From assembly GCF_034140825.1 (NCBI RefSeq), contig NC_089041.1, positions 3,234,001 to 3,298,000 on the forward strand: 64,000 bases of DNA, given 5' to 3'. The notes beneath the pieces were generated by a model that saw only the letters and a program-made list of their open reading frames with translations, did not search any database and was not told where the DNA came from. The stretch is from Oryza sativa Japonica Group. Its lineage: Eukaryota; Streptophyta; Magnoliopsida; Poales; Poaceae. Both the position numbers and the translations under genes were made by a program. This document shows, piece by piece, positions 1 to 9,461 of the stretch; within the stretch, counting starts at the first letter, position 1; every line of letters starts with the position of its first letter.

Positions 1-126
1 ACTGTCTTGGGACTAACTTTGGACGGTTTTAAATAATTAAGGGGTAGAGATTTATGGTATTGGGAATTGGGGATCTTAACAGACTTGATGTAAACGTGAG
101 GGATGTCAGGTGAACTTATCGCGGAG

Positions 127-1457
127 GAGTGAATTACACTTTGCACTGGGTGTTCTATTTTGCATTGGGTTTACTATGTATTTTCAGTTTGACTTCTCTC
201 TTTTTCGATTTACACACCTAGGGGTCAATGAAAAGGCACTCTTACGCTGTTTTCCTTAAAAAAATACTCCACCCATCTACTTTTGATAGTCATATTTCAT
301 CTTGACATACAGACCAAGGATAAGTAATTCTACTTATCATCCATTTAAATATGCTACTAGTTATTTCTCGTAAACCAGCGATCCATTAATATTTACATTT
401 CCCGATGCCCATCTAGCCAATCTTATGTGGAAGAATGAAGAGTCACGCATTAAATCCGATAAACATCCGATAAAGTCATTAAAATGATAGGTTGTTAGAT
501 TGAAATATGCCTATCAAAAATAAATTTTTCAGATTTGGAAATATAGCTATCAAAAGTAGATGGAGGGAGTAGTATATATTTTTGTCGACGGGAGATACCC
601 GTAGACCGGATATAGAGGGTATTGGGATACGCTGATATGAGGATCTACGTAGTACGACATCAAGCAAACAGGGAACAAGGATTATACTGGTTCAGGCCCC
701 TTAATAGGTAATAGCCCTAATCTAGTTGATATGAGATTATATAATGGAAACCACATATTACAAAGGGAATAGCAGAACTCGATGATACCGACGAGACCGT
801 AGTCGAGTTGGTTCGACTAGATCACCCGGCGACTTGGCTCCTGTAGGCTCCGACTTCGTAGGCTGTGGTGGATGTGTTGACTGTGAGATTCGATGCCTTA
901 GGTCCTCTCGGGGGGTCCCTTTTATACCGCAGGTCAATTGGTTTTAAGTAGAACTCAGAGACATCGGACCTCACACGATACAGTAACGACCCAGCTCTGT
1001 CCGAGTAGGACTCCTTCCATCCGTGGACTCCGTTTCTGTTACATGATGAATTTCCTTAACGTATATAGGAAACATCCGTATACGTGCAGGCATACCATAT
1101 CAGTATACAACATACATCCAAGGGTAGAGGGTATACCTTACCCATGACCCTGACAATTTTCACTTTGTATCAGGACATATCAAAATAATTTTCAATTTGC
1201 ACTAGATTGTGTCATATAACTAAAGCAAAATCTTATAAATCATGAGTGAACCTTACGATTTTTTTAAAAAAATAAAGACCATGTTTTCACAAAGTTTCAT
1301 CCATATCTTATAAAATTTGATTTTATGAAATTTCTATAGATTTGATGATGTATATCCTGGTTCTAAGCGAAACTTATTTGAAGGCAACATGTATACGCTA
1401 AACCTATTGTAAAGTGAAACTAAGCGTGCTTTATCGGGTGCAAAGTGCAATTTACTC
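127..1457. mobile_element. Possible Mutator-type element with long terminal inverted repeats
   Basis: The left end reads GAGTGAATTACACTTTGCAC and the reverse complement of the right end reads GAGTAAATTGCACTTTGCAC, a strong inverted match. The same GAGTRAATT terminus occurs on two better supported Mutator-type MITEs in this window (6952 and 23091). I see no matching 9-bp flanks, so the insertion is old or the limits are wrong. The interior holds a Stowaway-like MITE (267-569). It also holds about 580 bp (575-1150) of moderately GC-rich sequence that reads like other rice repeats but that I could not assign. No credible gene lies inside. Confidence 0.4.
267..569. mobile_element. Stowaway-like MITE, uninterrupted copy
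   Basis: Inverted termini CTCCACCCATCTACTTTTGA and CTCCCTCCATCTACTTTTGA are flanked by TA on both sides, the target duplication of Tc1/mariner-type Stowaway MITEs. The same family recurs at 2013-2975, where it is interrupted by other MITEs, so this copy shows the pre-insertion structure. It has no coding capacity and would rely on a transposase from elsewhere. Confidence 0.75.
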
Positions 1458-1790
1458 TTAGCAAAATCTAGAGCAAAGTCAGAACTCTTTTTGCACTTGC
1501 CATAAATTTGAAATTTAGAGCAAAGAAAGAATTTCTTTCCACTGCCGGTGATCATGATAAATTCCTCGCTAGATAGAAAGAGTATTAGATTAACAAAAAA
1601 ATTGAGGTTTAGGGAGCAAAGTCAAGAATGTATTTTTACTGAGATGAGCAACGACCATGCATAAATTCCTCGTCAAAAAAAAATGAAATTTAGAGAGCAA
1701 AGTCAAGAATGTTTTTCCAGAATTTTATTCCCATTGTCGTTTGACTGAATGACTGTTGGCCCGTTTGACTAATGTTCTGGTTATCTGATA
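1458..1790. other. Gene-free AT-rich stretch with short direct repeats
   Basis: No gene is visible. The phrase GAGCAAAGTCAAGAATGT occurs twice (near 1614 and 1695), each preceded by a copy of CATAAATTCCTCG, which suggests a small local tandem duplication. Confidence 0.5.
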
Positions 1791-2005
1791 CTCTCTCCGT
1801 CCCAAAAAGACTAAATTCCTAGGTTTTGGTGTTCAACGTTTGATCACCTGTCTTATATGAAATTTTTTTATGATTAATATTTTCATTATTGTTAGATGAT
1901 AAAACATGAATAACACTTTATGCATGACTTATCTTTTTAAATTTTTTCATAACTTTTTCAAATAAGACGAACAGTCAAACGTTAGACACGGAAACCAGTA
2001 CTATA
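1791..2005. mobile_element. Stowaway-like MITE, right end missing
   Basis: The left terminus CTCTCTCCGTCCCAAAAAGA follows TA, and the interior carries AAATAAGACGAACAGTCAAA, typical of a common rice MITE family. The expected complementary right terminus is absent before the next MITE begins at 2013. A second copy, also without its right end, lies at 45798-46000. Confidence 0.55.
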
Positions 2006-2097
2006 AAAGATACTCCCTCCATCTACTTTTGATAGTCATATTTCATCTTGACACACAGACCAAGGATAAGTGATTCTACTTATTATCCATTTAAATA

Positions 2098-2407
2098 CTC
2101 CCTCCATTCTAAATTGATCTATATATAGTTTTTTTTAGGTTATTTCTAAATGATCTACTCGTTTTTTAGTACATATTTGTGTTTATTCATTAGGTCTATT
2201 CGTTATTTGTGCATTGGAGTAAATTGACATTGATGCATGCATCACAAGCATTTATAATCCACATGCAATATCTTGATTTGCTATTAGCTAGGAAATAGTG
2301 GGGATGGTGCATGCATTGAGTTTGTTGCTAGAGTAAATATAGTATGAGAGAGTTATTAGCTTTTCTTGGTCTTAGTGTACCTATGAAATATGTAGATCAA
2401 TTTGGAA
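2098..2407. mobile_element. MITE nested in the 2013-2975 element
   Basis: The left end CTCCCTCCATTCTAAATTGA follows TA. The body matches the complete copy at 46759-47071 closely, for example at AGAGAGTTATTAGCTTTTCT. The last dozen bases of the right terminus are missing, and the next MITE begins immediately after a TA. Confidence 0.65.
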
Positions 2408-2409
2408 TA

Positions 2410-2771
2410 CTCCCTCCGTTCCCTTTTGATCATCGTATTGAAAAAAATGATAATTCCATTTTGATATTCGCATTACGGTGGAGAGGCGATGAAAATCCTG
2501 TGAAGGACGTTAATGACACTTCCTAACGAACACTGCATGCATCTGATTGGTCAGGCTATGCGGCATGCAAAACTAATTAGGAGCCGCTGCATGCATGGAT
2601 TTAATACGCTCACAACTGATTGGCCAGCAATACAGTATGCAAAATTGATGGCGCTACATTCACGGATACGAAACGCTAATGCATGTTTTCGATGCTGATT
2701 AAGTGCTCCGCAGGATTGTCTTGGTATTGATGCACAAATCATATATGAAGATCAATTAGAAATGGAGAGAG
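2410..2771. mobile_element. Second nested MITE
   Basis: Left terminus CTCCCTCCGTTCCCTTTTGA and the reverse complement of the right terminus, CTCTCTCCATTTCTAATTGA, are imperfect inverted repeats with TA outside each. The interior contains several GCATGC-rich words and no credible coding frame. Confidence 0.55.
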
Positions 2772-2975
2772 TACTGGTCATTCCTCGTAAACAAGCGATT
2801 CATTAATATTTACATTTCTCGATGCCCATGTAGCCAATCTTGTTTGGAAGAATGAAGAGTCACGCATTAAATCTAAGAAAGCCATTAAGATGATAAGTTG
2901 TTGGATTGAAATATGACTATCAAAAATAAAAATTTCAGATTTGAAAATATGACTATCAAAAGTAAATGGAGGGAG

Positions 2976-3717
2976 TACTGCGGAATGGATGGTTAATTAT
3001 CAATTAAATACAGCTGAATGGATGGTTAAACATATGATCAATTGGCCTTGTTTTTATTCAGTTTTAACAGCCCTGAAAGAATCCTGTCTAGTGATTCAAC
3101 TTCAGCTTTTCCTTGGAACGCGCTACATGTATTTCACAGATCCACTTCATATTCCAACAAAAGATATATATTGTTCAAATCTTAACCAAAAGGTCTAAAA
3201 AAACAAGCAAAATAAGCGGGATTACTCAACTGAGTGATGTGAAAATCTTTACTACCTAATCGAGAAACTTGCACAGTGAAAAAAAAGGAAATATGTACGT
3301 ACTTTAACATAGCGTATGTTTTGCCATTACAAACCGCTCTGCAGTTCAACTACTTCAAGATAAGAGGCATTATTGGCAGTCATCACTCAAAAATAAACTC
3401 AAACTAGCATTTCTGTGAAGGGTAATAAGATGGGACGAAAAATGCTTCCAGAACTAACAATCCCAGTTTTTTTATAAGTAGCAGCATATATATTGACCAC
3501 TTCTGATATTTTAAATCTTGTTCTATGAGTTTTAAATCTTAATACTTATTAAGTGCATGCAGCGCATACACTACTTAATCTTTGTTACATACAGAATAAG
3601 TTAATTTCTATTTGATCTTTGTGTCAAAAGTAATACATTTAACACTTTTGAATTGAGAGAGTAAATGCAGCTTACTAGAGGAAGAAGGTTTTGCAAAATT
3701 CAAAACCTCACAAATAG
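2976..3717. other. Gene-free AT-rich stretch
   Basis: I see no gene, RNA gene or bounded repeat here. Short open frames lack any recognisable domain or splice context. Confidence 0.5.
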
Positions 3718-3915
3718 GAGGCGCGGCCGGCGGCGGTGGAGGTTGGTTTGGCACGAGGAGACGCGGCCGGCGACGGGAGACCGGCTTGGTGTGGTGAGGC
3801 GCGGCCAGCGGTGGACGAGGCTGGCTTGGCGCAGTGATGCGCAACCGGCAGCGAGGAGGCTGGCACGGCGCGACGAGGCGTGGCCGGCGGTGACGGAGGC
3901 GGGCACAATGCGAGG
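3718..3915. repeat. GC-rich minisatellite, five units of about 39 bp
   Basis: Units begin near 3718, 3758, 3796, 3835 and 3875, each starting GAG/GAT, followed by GCGGCC or GCAACC, a GGCGG-type core and then GGCTTGG or GGCACGG. The unit length varies from 38 to 40 bp. Long open frames on both strands here are a by-product of the GC-rich repeat rather than evidence for a gene, because the period is not kept at a multiple of three and no homologous domain is recognisable. Confidence 0.6.
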
Positions 3916-4049
3916 AGGAGGAGCTGCCGGCGGGTGCGGTGCGGACTACGGCGCACGAAGGCTGGCCGGCGGGGGGCACCGGTGCAGTGGTCCCATATGT
4001 CAGCAGAGGTTGGATAGTGGTAGAGCATCGGGGCGCCAGCATGGATTCG

Positions 4050-4706
4050 CAGGTGGTGAGCGGCGTGTGAAAATCCAGCCCGGCCTCAGCCGGGCCGGCA
4101 ATGATGACGCTTGAAGCGTCATTCCCCTCCTGATGGCGTTGTCGTGCAGTCTCATCCCTCTTGTGTAGATGCCGGGCGAAAGCTCAGTCTTGGCTCTCTT
4201 TTAGACCTTGACGGACGGCGGCGGCAGTGCTTTCCGTCGCTTCTCTACTTGGAGACGTCGTTTAGGCATCCCCTAGCCGAAACCACCCAACCAATTGGTG
4301 TAAGCTCACTGTAGATTTCATCCTCTTGTGGCGGCGTCCTAGTCTCTACAAGTTAGCCACGTCAGAGGCCTAAGGGGAAGAGGAGTTTCATTCTTCTCTC
4401 TCACCCTCTTTCCCTAACTCCTGAAGACTTGGATAGAGCGGGACTTTGTGTTGATTGTAAGGGTTGGGTTTTGGGCGATCCCGGCTGTGTTTTCTTTGTT
4501 GGCCTAGCGGCAGTCGGTCACGCTTAGTGGCGGCCTGTCCCGTGCTAGCCTTCTCCTGGTTCAATGTTTTGGCGTTGTCGGTGTATGGGTGGTGGTATAT
4601 TTTTTCCTTTTTCCTGGTTACAACCTGTAATCTTGTATTTTTTCTTCTGTTCTATCAATATAACTTCGCACCGTCTTATGCGAGTCGTTCAAAACCGCGC
4701 AAATAA
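4050..4706 (+). mobile_element. Probable 5'-truncated LINE 3' end
   Basis: The stretch is unusually GC-rich for its surroundings. It ends CTATCAATATAACTTCGCAC followed by GTCTTATGCGAGTCGTTC and a short A-containing run. This resembles the CTATCAAT(A/G)-plus-hairpin 3' tails that I associate with plant LINE UTRs. No reverse transcriptase frame or target duplication is visible, so the assignment rests on the tail alone. Confidence 0.4.
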
Positions 4707-4806
4707 TGTCGCTGGATGAATTAAGAGAGGGTCCACTATATGTCATTAAAAGTTTACACTAGCTCAGAGATTTGTTATGGACTTTTTATCCCTTCTCTGT
4801 AACATA

Positions 4807-5066
4807 CTCCCTCCGTTCCATAATATAAGGCATAACTATTTTTCTTTGGATGTTCCATAATATAAGGCATGCATGCATGCATATAATTAATTAGGACATC
4901 TTCTCCATTAAATTATTGCTTTTTTAAATCATCCATCCTCAAGATTTCTAATTCTATTGGATGCATGCATTACATTTATTAGGGTGATCTAAACTAGAAG
5001 ATAATAATAATTGTTTCTTGGTCTTTGGGTTAATGGTAGTTGTGCCTTATATTTTGGAAGGGGGAC
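4807..5066. mobile_element. Stowaway-like MITE
   Basis: The left end CTCCCTCCGTTCCATAATAT and the right end ATATTTTGGAAGGGGGAC are imperfect inverted repeats, bounded by TA. Inside, the TTCCATAATATAAGGCAT word is repeated, followed by a run of GCAT repeats. Confidence 0.7.
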
Positions 5067-5734
5067 TACTACCGAAGTACCGAAAACTGATTTCATTACT
5101 CGTGTGCCGACCCACGCCCATCTGGACCCGCCAATATGACCTGACTTCCGTTGAATCTCCTCTGCTAACTGCTACTAACTGATTTTACTGTGATTTGATT
5201 TATCATCAAATATTATTTATGTATGGTTTAAATATTATTAGTTTGTAAAAAAAATAATAAGATGAATGATTAAATGTTTATAAAAAAATTAACGGTATCC
5301 TATATTAAAAAAAACAAAAGGTAGTATGCCCGAACCCTATTTTAAACGTCTAAGAGCTGAAGGAGCATTTAGCCATTTAAGAACTATACGAGGGTAATTA
5401 CGCTCGTATGTGTCTTGAGTCTCTCTTGACCTCTTAACACACGCTTTGAACTAGATTTACGTATGAAGACAACTCATCATTTGACCCCGAACTAAAAACA
5501 CCACGCTATACCACATGCGTTTCCGTGTCTTCCTTTCTTGCACTCCTTCCCAATCATATTCCGTTGTGTGTATATATTTTTGAAACGATTCGCACCAACA
5601 CGAATTTATATATATCGTCGTGTATATATTTTTTATCCCTCGAGAAAATATTCACTCATTTACTTAAAAAAAACCATTCAAACGGTAAAAAATTCTGGAA
5701 AAAAATTGAAAAACACTTATACAACATATATCTA
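5067..5734. other. Gene-free upstream region with similarity to the second RING gene's leader
   Basis: No gene is visible. Around 5470-5540 the words CAACTCAT, TTGACC, CACCACGCTA, CCAC and GCGTTTCCGT appear in the same order as at 14533-14600 upstream of the paralogous RING gene. This suggests that the duplication includes upstream DNA and that about 650 bp, including the MITE at 5735, was inserted afterwards. Confidence 0.5.
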
Positions 5735-5884
5735 CTCCCTCTGTTTCACAATGTAAGCCATTCTAGCATTTTTCATATTCATATTTATGTTAATGAATCT
5801 AGACATATATATCTATCTAGATTCATTAACATCACTATGAATATGGGAAATGTTAGAATGACTTACATTGTAAAACGGCGGAAG
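5735..5884. mobile_element. Stowaway-like MITE, 150 bp, near-palindromic
   Basis: The left end CTCCCTCTGTTTCACAATGT pairs with the right end ACATTGTAAAACGGCGGAAG, with TA on both sides. Internal arms (CATTCTAGCATTTTTCATAT and its complement) continue the pairing almost to the centre, so a transcript would fold into a long hairpin. A same-length sister copy lies at 13224-13373. Confidence 0.8.
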
Positions 5885-6177
5885 TATAAAACTTCACAAA
5901 ATCTTAGGTCCAAACTTAACCCATACGTTGAGATATAAAAAAAAAATCCAGCATATGAATAGTGTATATTGTTTACGTTTAAATTTATCTTCTTTTTTTT
6001 TTCTCAATGTTGTGTAGATCAAACTTGAACTTAATGTTTGATGGACCGATAGATATATATCATTACATCATTGTCAACTTTTTTCAAAATCTTTCGTAAC
6101 ATTTGTTTGAATTTTTTAAAAAAAATACACGAGGGACATCCGCAAATCCGCTCAACGGATTAGAATACACCCCACCG

Positions 6178-6188
6178 TGTATATATAT
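6178..6188 (+). promoter_or_regulatory. Candidate TATA box of the first RING-H2 gene
   Basis: TATATATA-type sequence lies about 110 bp upstream of the chosen start at 6293. Transcription starting about 30 bp downstream would begin close to or after the ATG at 6209, which argues that the longer frame from 6209 is mostly leader. Confidence 0.4.
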
Positions 6189-6292
6189 GTATAGTAGCGA
6201 GCAGATCAATGACCAAGCCTCAGCTAGCTTGCTTACGTAGAAGTGCATACGTCACGTCACGTCAATCGATTCCGACTCCGAGGAGCCAATTA

Positions 6293-6787
6293 ATGGGCGC
6301 CGGCGCCGGCGACTGGCCCGTCTTCGTCGACGGAGGAGGCTCATCGTACAAAACAAGCTGGTCCGGCGCCGCCGCCGTCATCGTCTGCCTCTGCGCCGTC
6401 GCCGCCGTCTTCCTGATCATGGCCGGCATCACGCAGCTCTGCAAACGCGTCTTCCCTGCGGCGCCGCCCGCGCCGCCGCCTCAACGCCGGCGCGACGACG
6501 ACGACGACGATGGCATTGTGGTCGCCGTCGGCATCGACGAGGCGACGCTGCAGGCGCTGCCGCTGGTGCTGTACGGCGAGGCGAGGACGGCGCAGACGAG
6601 CTGCGCCGTCTGCCTGGAGAGCTACGGCGGCGGCGACGTGCTCCGGGCGCTGCCGGAGTGCGGCCACCTGTTCCACCGGGACTGCATCTTCACGTGGCTC
6701 CGGCGCCGCCCGACGTGCCCGGTCTGCCGGGCGCCGCCATCGCCGGCGCCGCCCGCCGACGTTCTTGGTCTGCAGCTCTCTGTTTAA
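6293..6787 (+). CDS. ATL-type RING-H2 E3 ubiquitin ligase, copy 1
   Basis: An intronless 164-residue protein with the ATL layout. A hydrophobic membrane segment spans about residues 25-50. A basic then Asp-rich stretch follows at 50-73, a GLD-like motif (VGIDEATLQALP) at 79-90, and a RING-H2 domain from Cys104 to Cys145 with CAVC, CGHLFH, an Asp-Cys and CPVC. ATL proteins are membrane E3 ligases that pass ubiquitin from an E2 to substrates, often in stress responses; the substrate here is unknown. The frame is open from 6209. I chose 6293 because sequence upstream of it aligns with the 5' leader of the paralogue at 14699, and because a TATA-like box lies near 6180. The C-terminal residues DVLGLQLSV are encoded by sequence matching the paralogue's 3' UTR, so this copy has lost its original end. 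The 'ATL family' call is firm; the precise member is not identified. Confidence 0.85.
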   Translation: MGAGAGDWPVFVDGGGSSYKTSWSGAAAVIVCLCAVAAVFLIMAGITQLCKRVFPAAPPAPPPQRRRDDDDDDGIVVAVGIDEATLQALPLVLYGEARTAQTSCAVCLESYGGGDVLRALPECGHLFHRDCIFTWLRRRPTCPVCRAPPSPAPPADVLGLQLSV

Positions 6788-6951
6788 ATTTTATGGTTAA
6801 TCTTTCTTTCTTTCCATTCATTAATTTATTTGTTACACCACAATTAATTAATGTCACTGGCTAGAAGTAGAAGATGGAACGAAATTGCTTCAATGGATGT
6901 AAATTTGGGTTCCTTGTGTAATTATAGGTTGAATGGTGGTCAAGTGAAGAA

Positions 6952-7726
6952 GAGTAAATTCCCTGTGTACCCCTGAAAACTCACTCAATCCCTTTCATAC
7001 CCCTAAAATTTACCCGATCCCTTCTATACCTCTGAAATTTCAATTTGATTCCTTCCATGCCCCTACCGTTACATTTTCCATCATTTTACTGTTACGTTTG
7101 GTTGCAAATGTCTTTTTTGCCCTTGATGCTTTAGGTTTAAATATAAGCTTCAAAAATAATTGAAAATTTTGTTTGAGTGCACATCGTGTGCATTTTATAA
7201 AACTAATGAGACTAAATAATTAGTGCAGAAAATTTTGACATAAATTTTGAAAATAAAATAAATGTAAAAAATTAAAATTTTTATTTGAAATTTTAATAGG
7301 ACAATGGATTTTTTTATCAGGAGCATTCATAAAAAAAATGTTGTGAACATTGGTATACCTATCTTTATATGAATGCTCCTCATTTTTATGACCTTTTTTT
7401 TAAAAAATAAATACGTATTTTTTTTATTTCATTATCTAAAAATATTTTTTTGGGATAAATAATGCATCGCACAACAAACTCATAACTATAATAGTCTCAT
7501 GCGAGAAGCTTTTATATTTTTAATAATGTAATTCATGAATTTCTTTGTTCATCCAAGGGTAAAATGGTCATTTTTATAGAAAATACACGGTCAACTAACG
7601 GTCAACTGACGGGAGGGGTATGCAAGGGATCAAAATCAAATTTTGGGGGTATATAAGGAAGTAAGCAAAATTCAGGGGTATAGAAGGGATTAGAAAAAAT
7701 TTCAGGGGTATATAAGGGATTTTCTC
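6952..7726. mobile_element. Mutator-type MITE with repeated subterminal motifs
   Basis: The left end GAGTAAATTCCCTGTGTACC and the reverse complement of the right end, GAGAAAATCCCTTATATACC, are inverted repeats. Flanking 9-mers AGTGAAGAA (6943-6951) and AGTGAGGAA (7727-7735) form a 9-bp target duplication with one mismatch, the Mutator hallmark. Each arm carries three or four spaced copies of a CCCTTCTATACCCCTGAAAT-like unit. No transposase is present, so it is non-autonomous. It lies about 160 bp beyond the first RING gene's stop, in DNA shared with the paralogue. Confidence 0.8.
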
Positions 7727-7735
7727 AGTGAGGAA

Positions 7736-8180
7736 ACTTGATCACTAGCTATAATTCTCTCTTTTGTACATAAATGTTTTATGAGTCTCAACAAAATTTG
7801 CTTAAATTAAAGTTGTCATTAATATTGGAATAATGTTCTTGAGATGATAGAAATACGTAGTACTCCCTCCTTTCTAAATTGATCATAATATAATGGAATT
7901 TAAAATTTCTCAAATTGATCATCATATAACCGAATGGACACGAATTTCATCAGAATACAATTAATACAGCATGGGAGAATGTGTGCGTGCTAAAATGTAA
8001 TTGACATGATGTTTTAATCGATACATACATTGTAAAAGATTCAAGAGAAAAAATAATTTGAATTTTCGATCTATTGAATAGGCTTGCTAAACCTGACTGC
8101 ATGCACCATGCAATGTCGGTAATGTTCCCTCGGGCTCATCCATTTTTTTTTCTTCCATTTGATGGCAAGCATTTCTCTTA
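7736..8180. other. Former 3' flank of RING copy 1 and unassigned DNA
   Basis: From 7740 to about 7850 the sequence (TTTTGTACATAAATGTTTTA and TCAACAAAATTTGC) matches the flank of the second RING gene near 15660-15760. At 7862 a CTCCCTCCTTTCTAAATTGA terminus starts, but I could not find its partner, so this is probably a broken MITE. No gene is seen. Confidence 0.5.
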
Positions 8181-8529
8181 AGGCCTTGTTTAGTTGGGGA
8201 AATTTTTTAGGTTTGATTGTCACATTGGATATACGGACATACATTTGAAGTATTAAACGTAGTCTAATAACAAAACAAAATTACAGATTCTGTCAGGAAA
8301 CCGCGAAACAAATTTATTAAACCTAATTAATCCGTCATTATCAAATGCTTATTGTAGCACCACATTGTCAAATCATGACGCAATTAGACTTAAAAGATTT
8401 GTCTCGTAATTTACACACAAGCTGTGTAATTGATATTTTTTTTCATATTTAATACTTTATACATGTGTCCAAACGTTAAATGTGATGGGGTGATGGGGGA
8501 AAAGTTTTGTTTTAGAACTAAGCGAGGCC
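8181..8529. mobile_element. Tourist-like MITE
   Basis: Termini AGGCCTTGTTTAGTTGGGG and, reversed, GGCCTCGCTTAGTTCTAAAA are inverted repeats with TTA outside each end, as expected of PIF/Harbinger-type Tourist elements. The length of about 350 bp without a coding frame fits a MITE. Confidence 0.65.
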
Positions 8530-8543
8530 TTACTTACCGTAGG

Positions 8544-8667
8544 GAAAAAACGCGAATATTAAGAAATGATCTAATATAAATAATTAGAAAGGGTGAGGCT
8601 TCGAACTCAGATCGTCTAGCCCACCACCTTGTGGATCGAGCTAGCCGAAAGACCCTGGTATTTCTCA
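8544..8667 (-). mobile_element. p-SINE1-type SINE
   Basis: Read on the minus strand this 124-bp element begins GAAATACCAGGGTCTTTC just inside its 5' edge. It has a tRNA-like promoter region (GGCTAGCTCGATCC, then GAGTTCGAAGCC as the B box) and ends TTAATATTCGCG plus a run of T, the T-rich 3' tail known from rice p-SINE1. A perfect 12-bp target duplication ACTTACCGTAGG flanks it (8532-8543 and 8668-8679). Size, tail and duplication all fit retroposition. It sits directly against the right end of the Tourist-like MITE. Confidence 0.8.
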
Positions 8668-8679
8668 ACTTACCGTAGG

Positions 8680-9461
8680 AAAACATCGGGGAGTTCATAG
8701 GAGGGATAAGAGCGCGTAGCGGGAAAGCCAGGCTTGGCGCCAAGAAAAATGGCGGTAAAAAGGAAATGGCGGGAGTCCGTGCTGCTCCTCCGGTTAATCT
8801 CGCTTTCATACACCTCTCTATGCATCTGGGCCCCACTTGGCAGGCTGCTCTCTCTCCCTCTCACTGCCGGTAGGACCCAGTCTGGCTGTTGATCTGTGTG
8901 GGCACTGTGCTGTATAGCCAACGTCCAAGCCATATTTTTTTCAGCGTATTTATCAGATTATTGAAATGTTAGTTTATTTATCGAATTATTTGCTCTAGGA
9001 TTAAAAAATGTGTTTTCTAAAAAAAGACTTATACTGCATTACTTAACCCATTTGTTTTAAGATATTTGTCAAGTTTATTTCTAAAAATATTTAATTTATA
9101 TGTATAATTAAGTACATAATAATAAACAGTGATAATCCTCTCAATAATAAAATTCAAACAGGGTCACTCACCAGAACAGCTAACAAGCGTTCATCCAACA
9201 GGTTACACACAGTACAATGATGATTGGTAAAATAGCAGAAATCCTGCAGCATCAAATTACAGATGCATGAACTGCAGAACTGGCAAGCTTAACTGCAGAA
9301 CTGCAGCACTCTTATTCCACTTGCCTCACCCCACAAACAAACGGATACTTCTGAGGGGCAAGGAAAGGCAATTACATCACAAGATAAAAATAGACTCAAT
9401 ATCAACTCTCAAACATACAGAGATACTGGTATAGACACAAATTTTCAAAAGCAATGAACAA
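8680..9461. other. Intergenic DNA grading into the 3' UTR of the minus-strand gene
   Basis: 8680-9130 holds only frames without recognisable domains. From about 9150 to 9461 the base composition becomes more balanced and the strip directly follows the stop codon of the minus-strand gene at 9462, so it is probably its 3' UTR. I could not pick a poly(A) site with confidence. Confidence 0.4.

Larger units (their letters stand above)
2013..2975. mobile_element. Stowaway-like MITE interrupted by two further MITEs
   Basis: This is the same family as 267-569: left end CTCCCTCCATCTACTTTTGA, right end TCAAAAGTAAATGGAGGGAG, TA on both sides. Against the uninterrupted copy, the match stops at 2095 and resumes at about 2774. 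The roughly 676 bp in between consist of two other TA-flanked elements (2098-2407 and 2410-2771). Confidence 0.7.

Noticed and set aside
3608-4114. Overlapping Arg/Pro/Ala-rich open frames on both strands
   Set aside because: They follow the GC-rich minisatellite, exist in several frames at once, and show no domain or splice context.
6209-6292. Upstream ATG extending RING copy 1 by 28 residues
   Set aside because: The extra segment aligns with the 5' leader of the paralogue, lies at the predicted transcription start and has no conserved residues.
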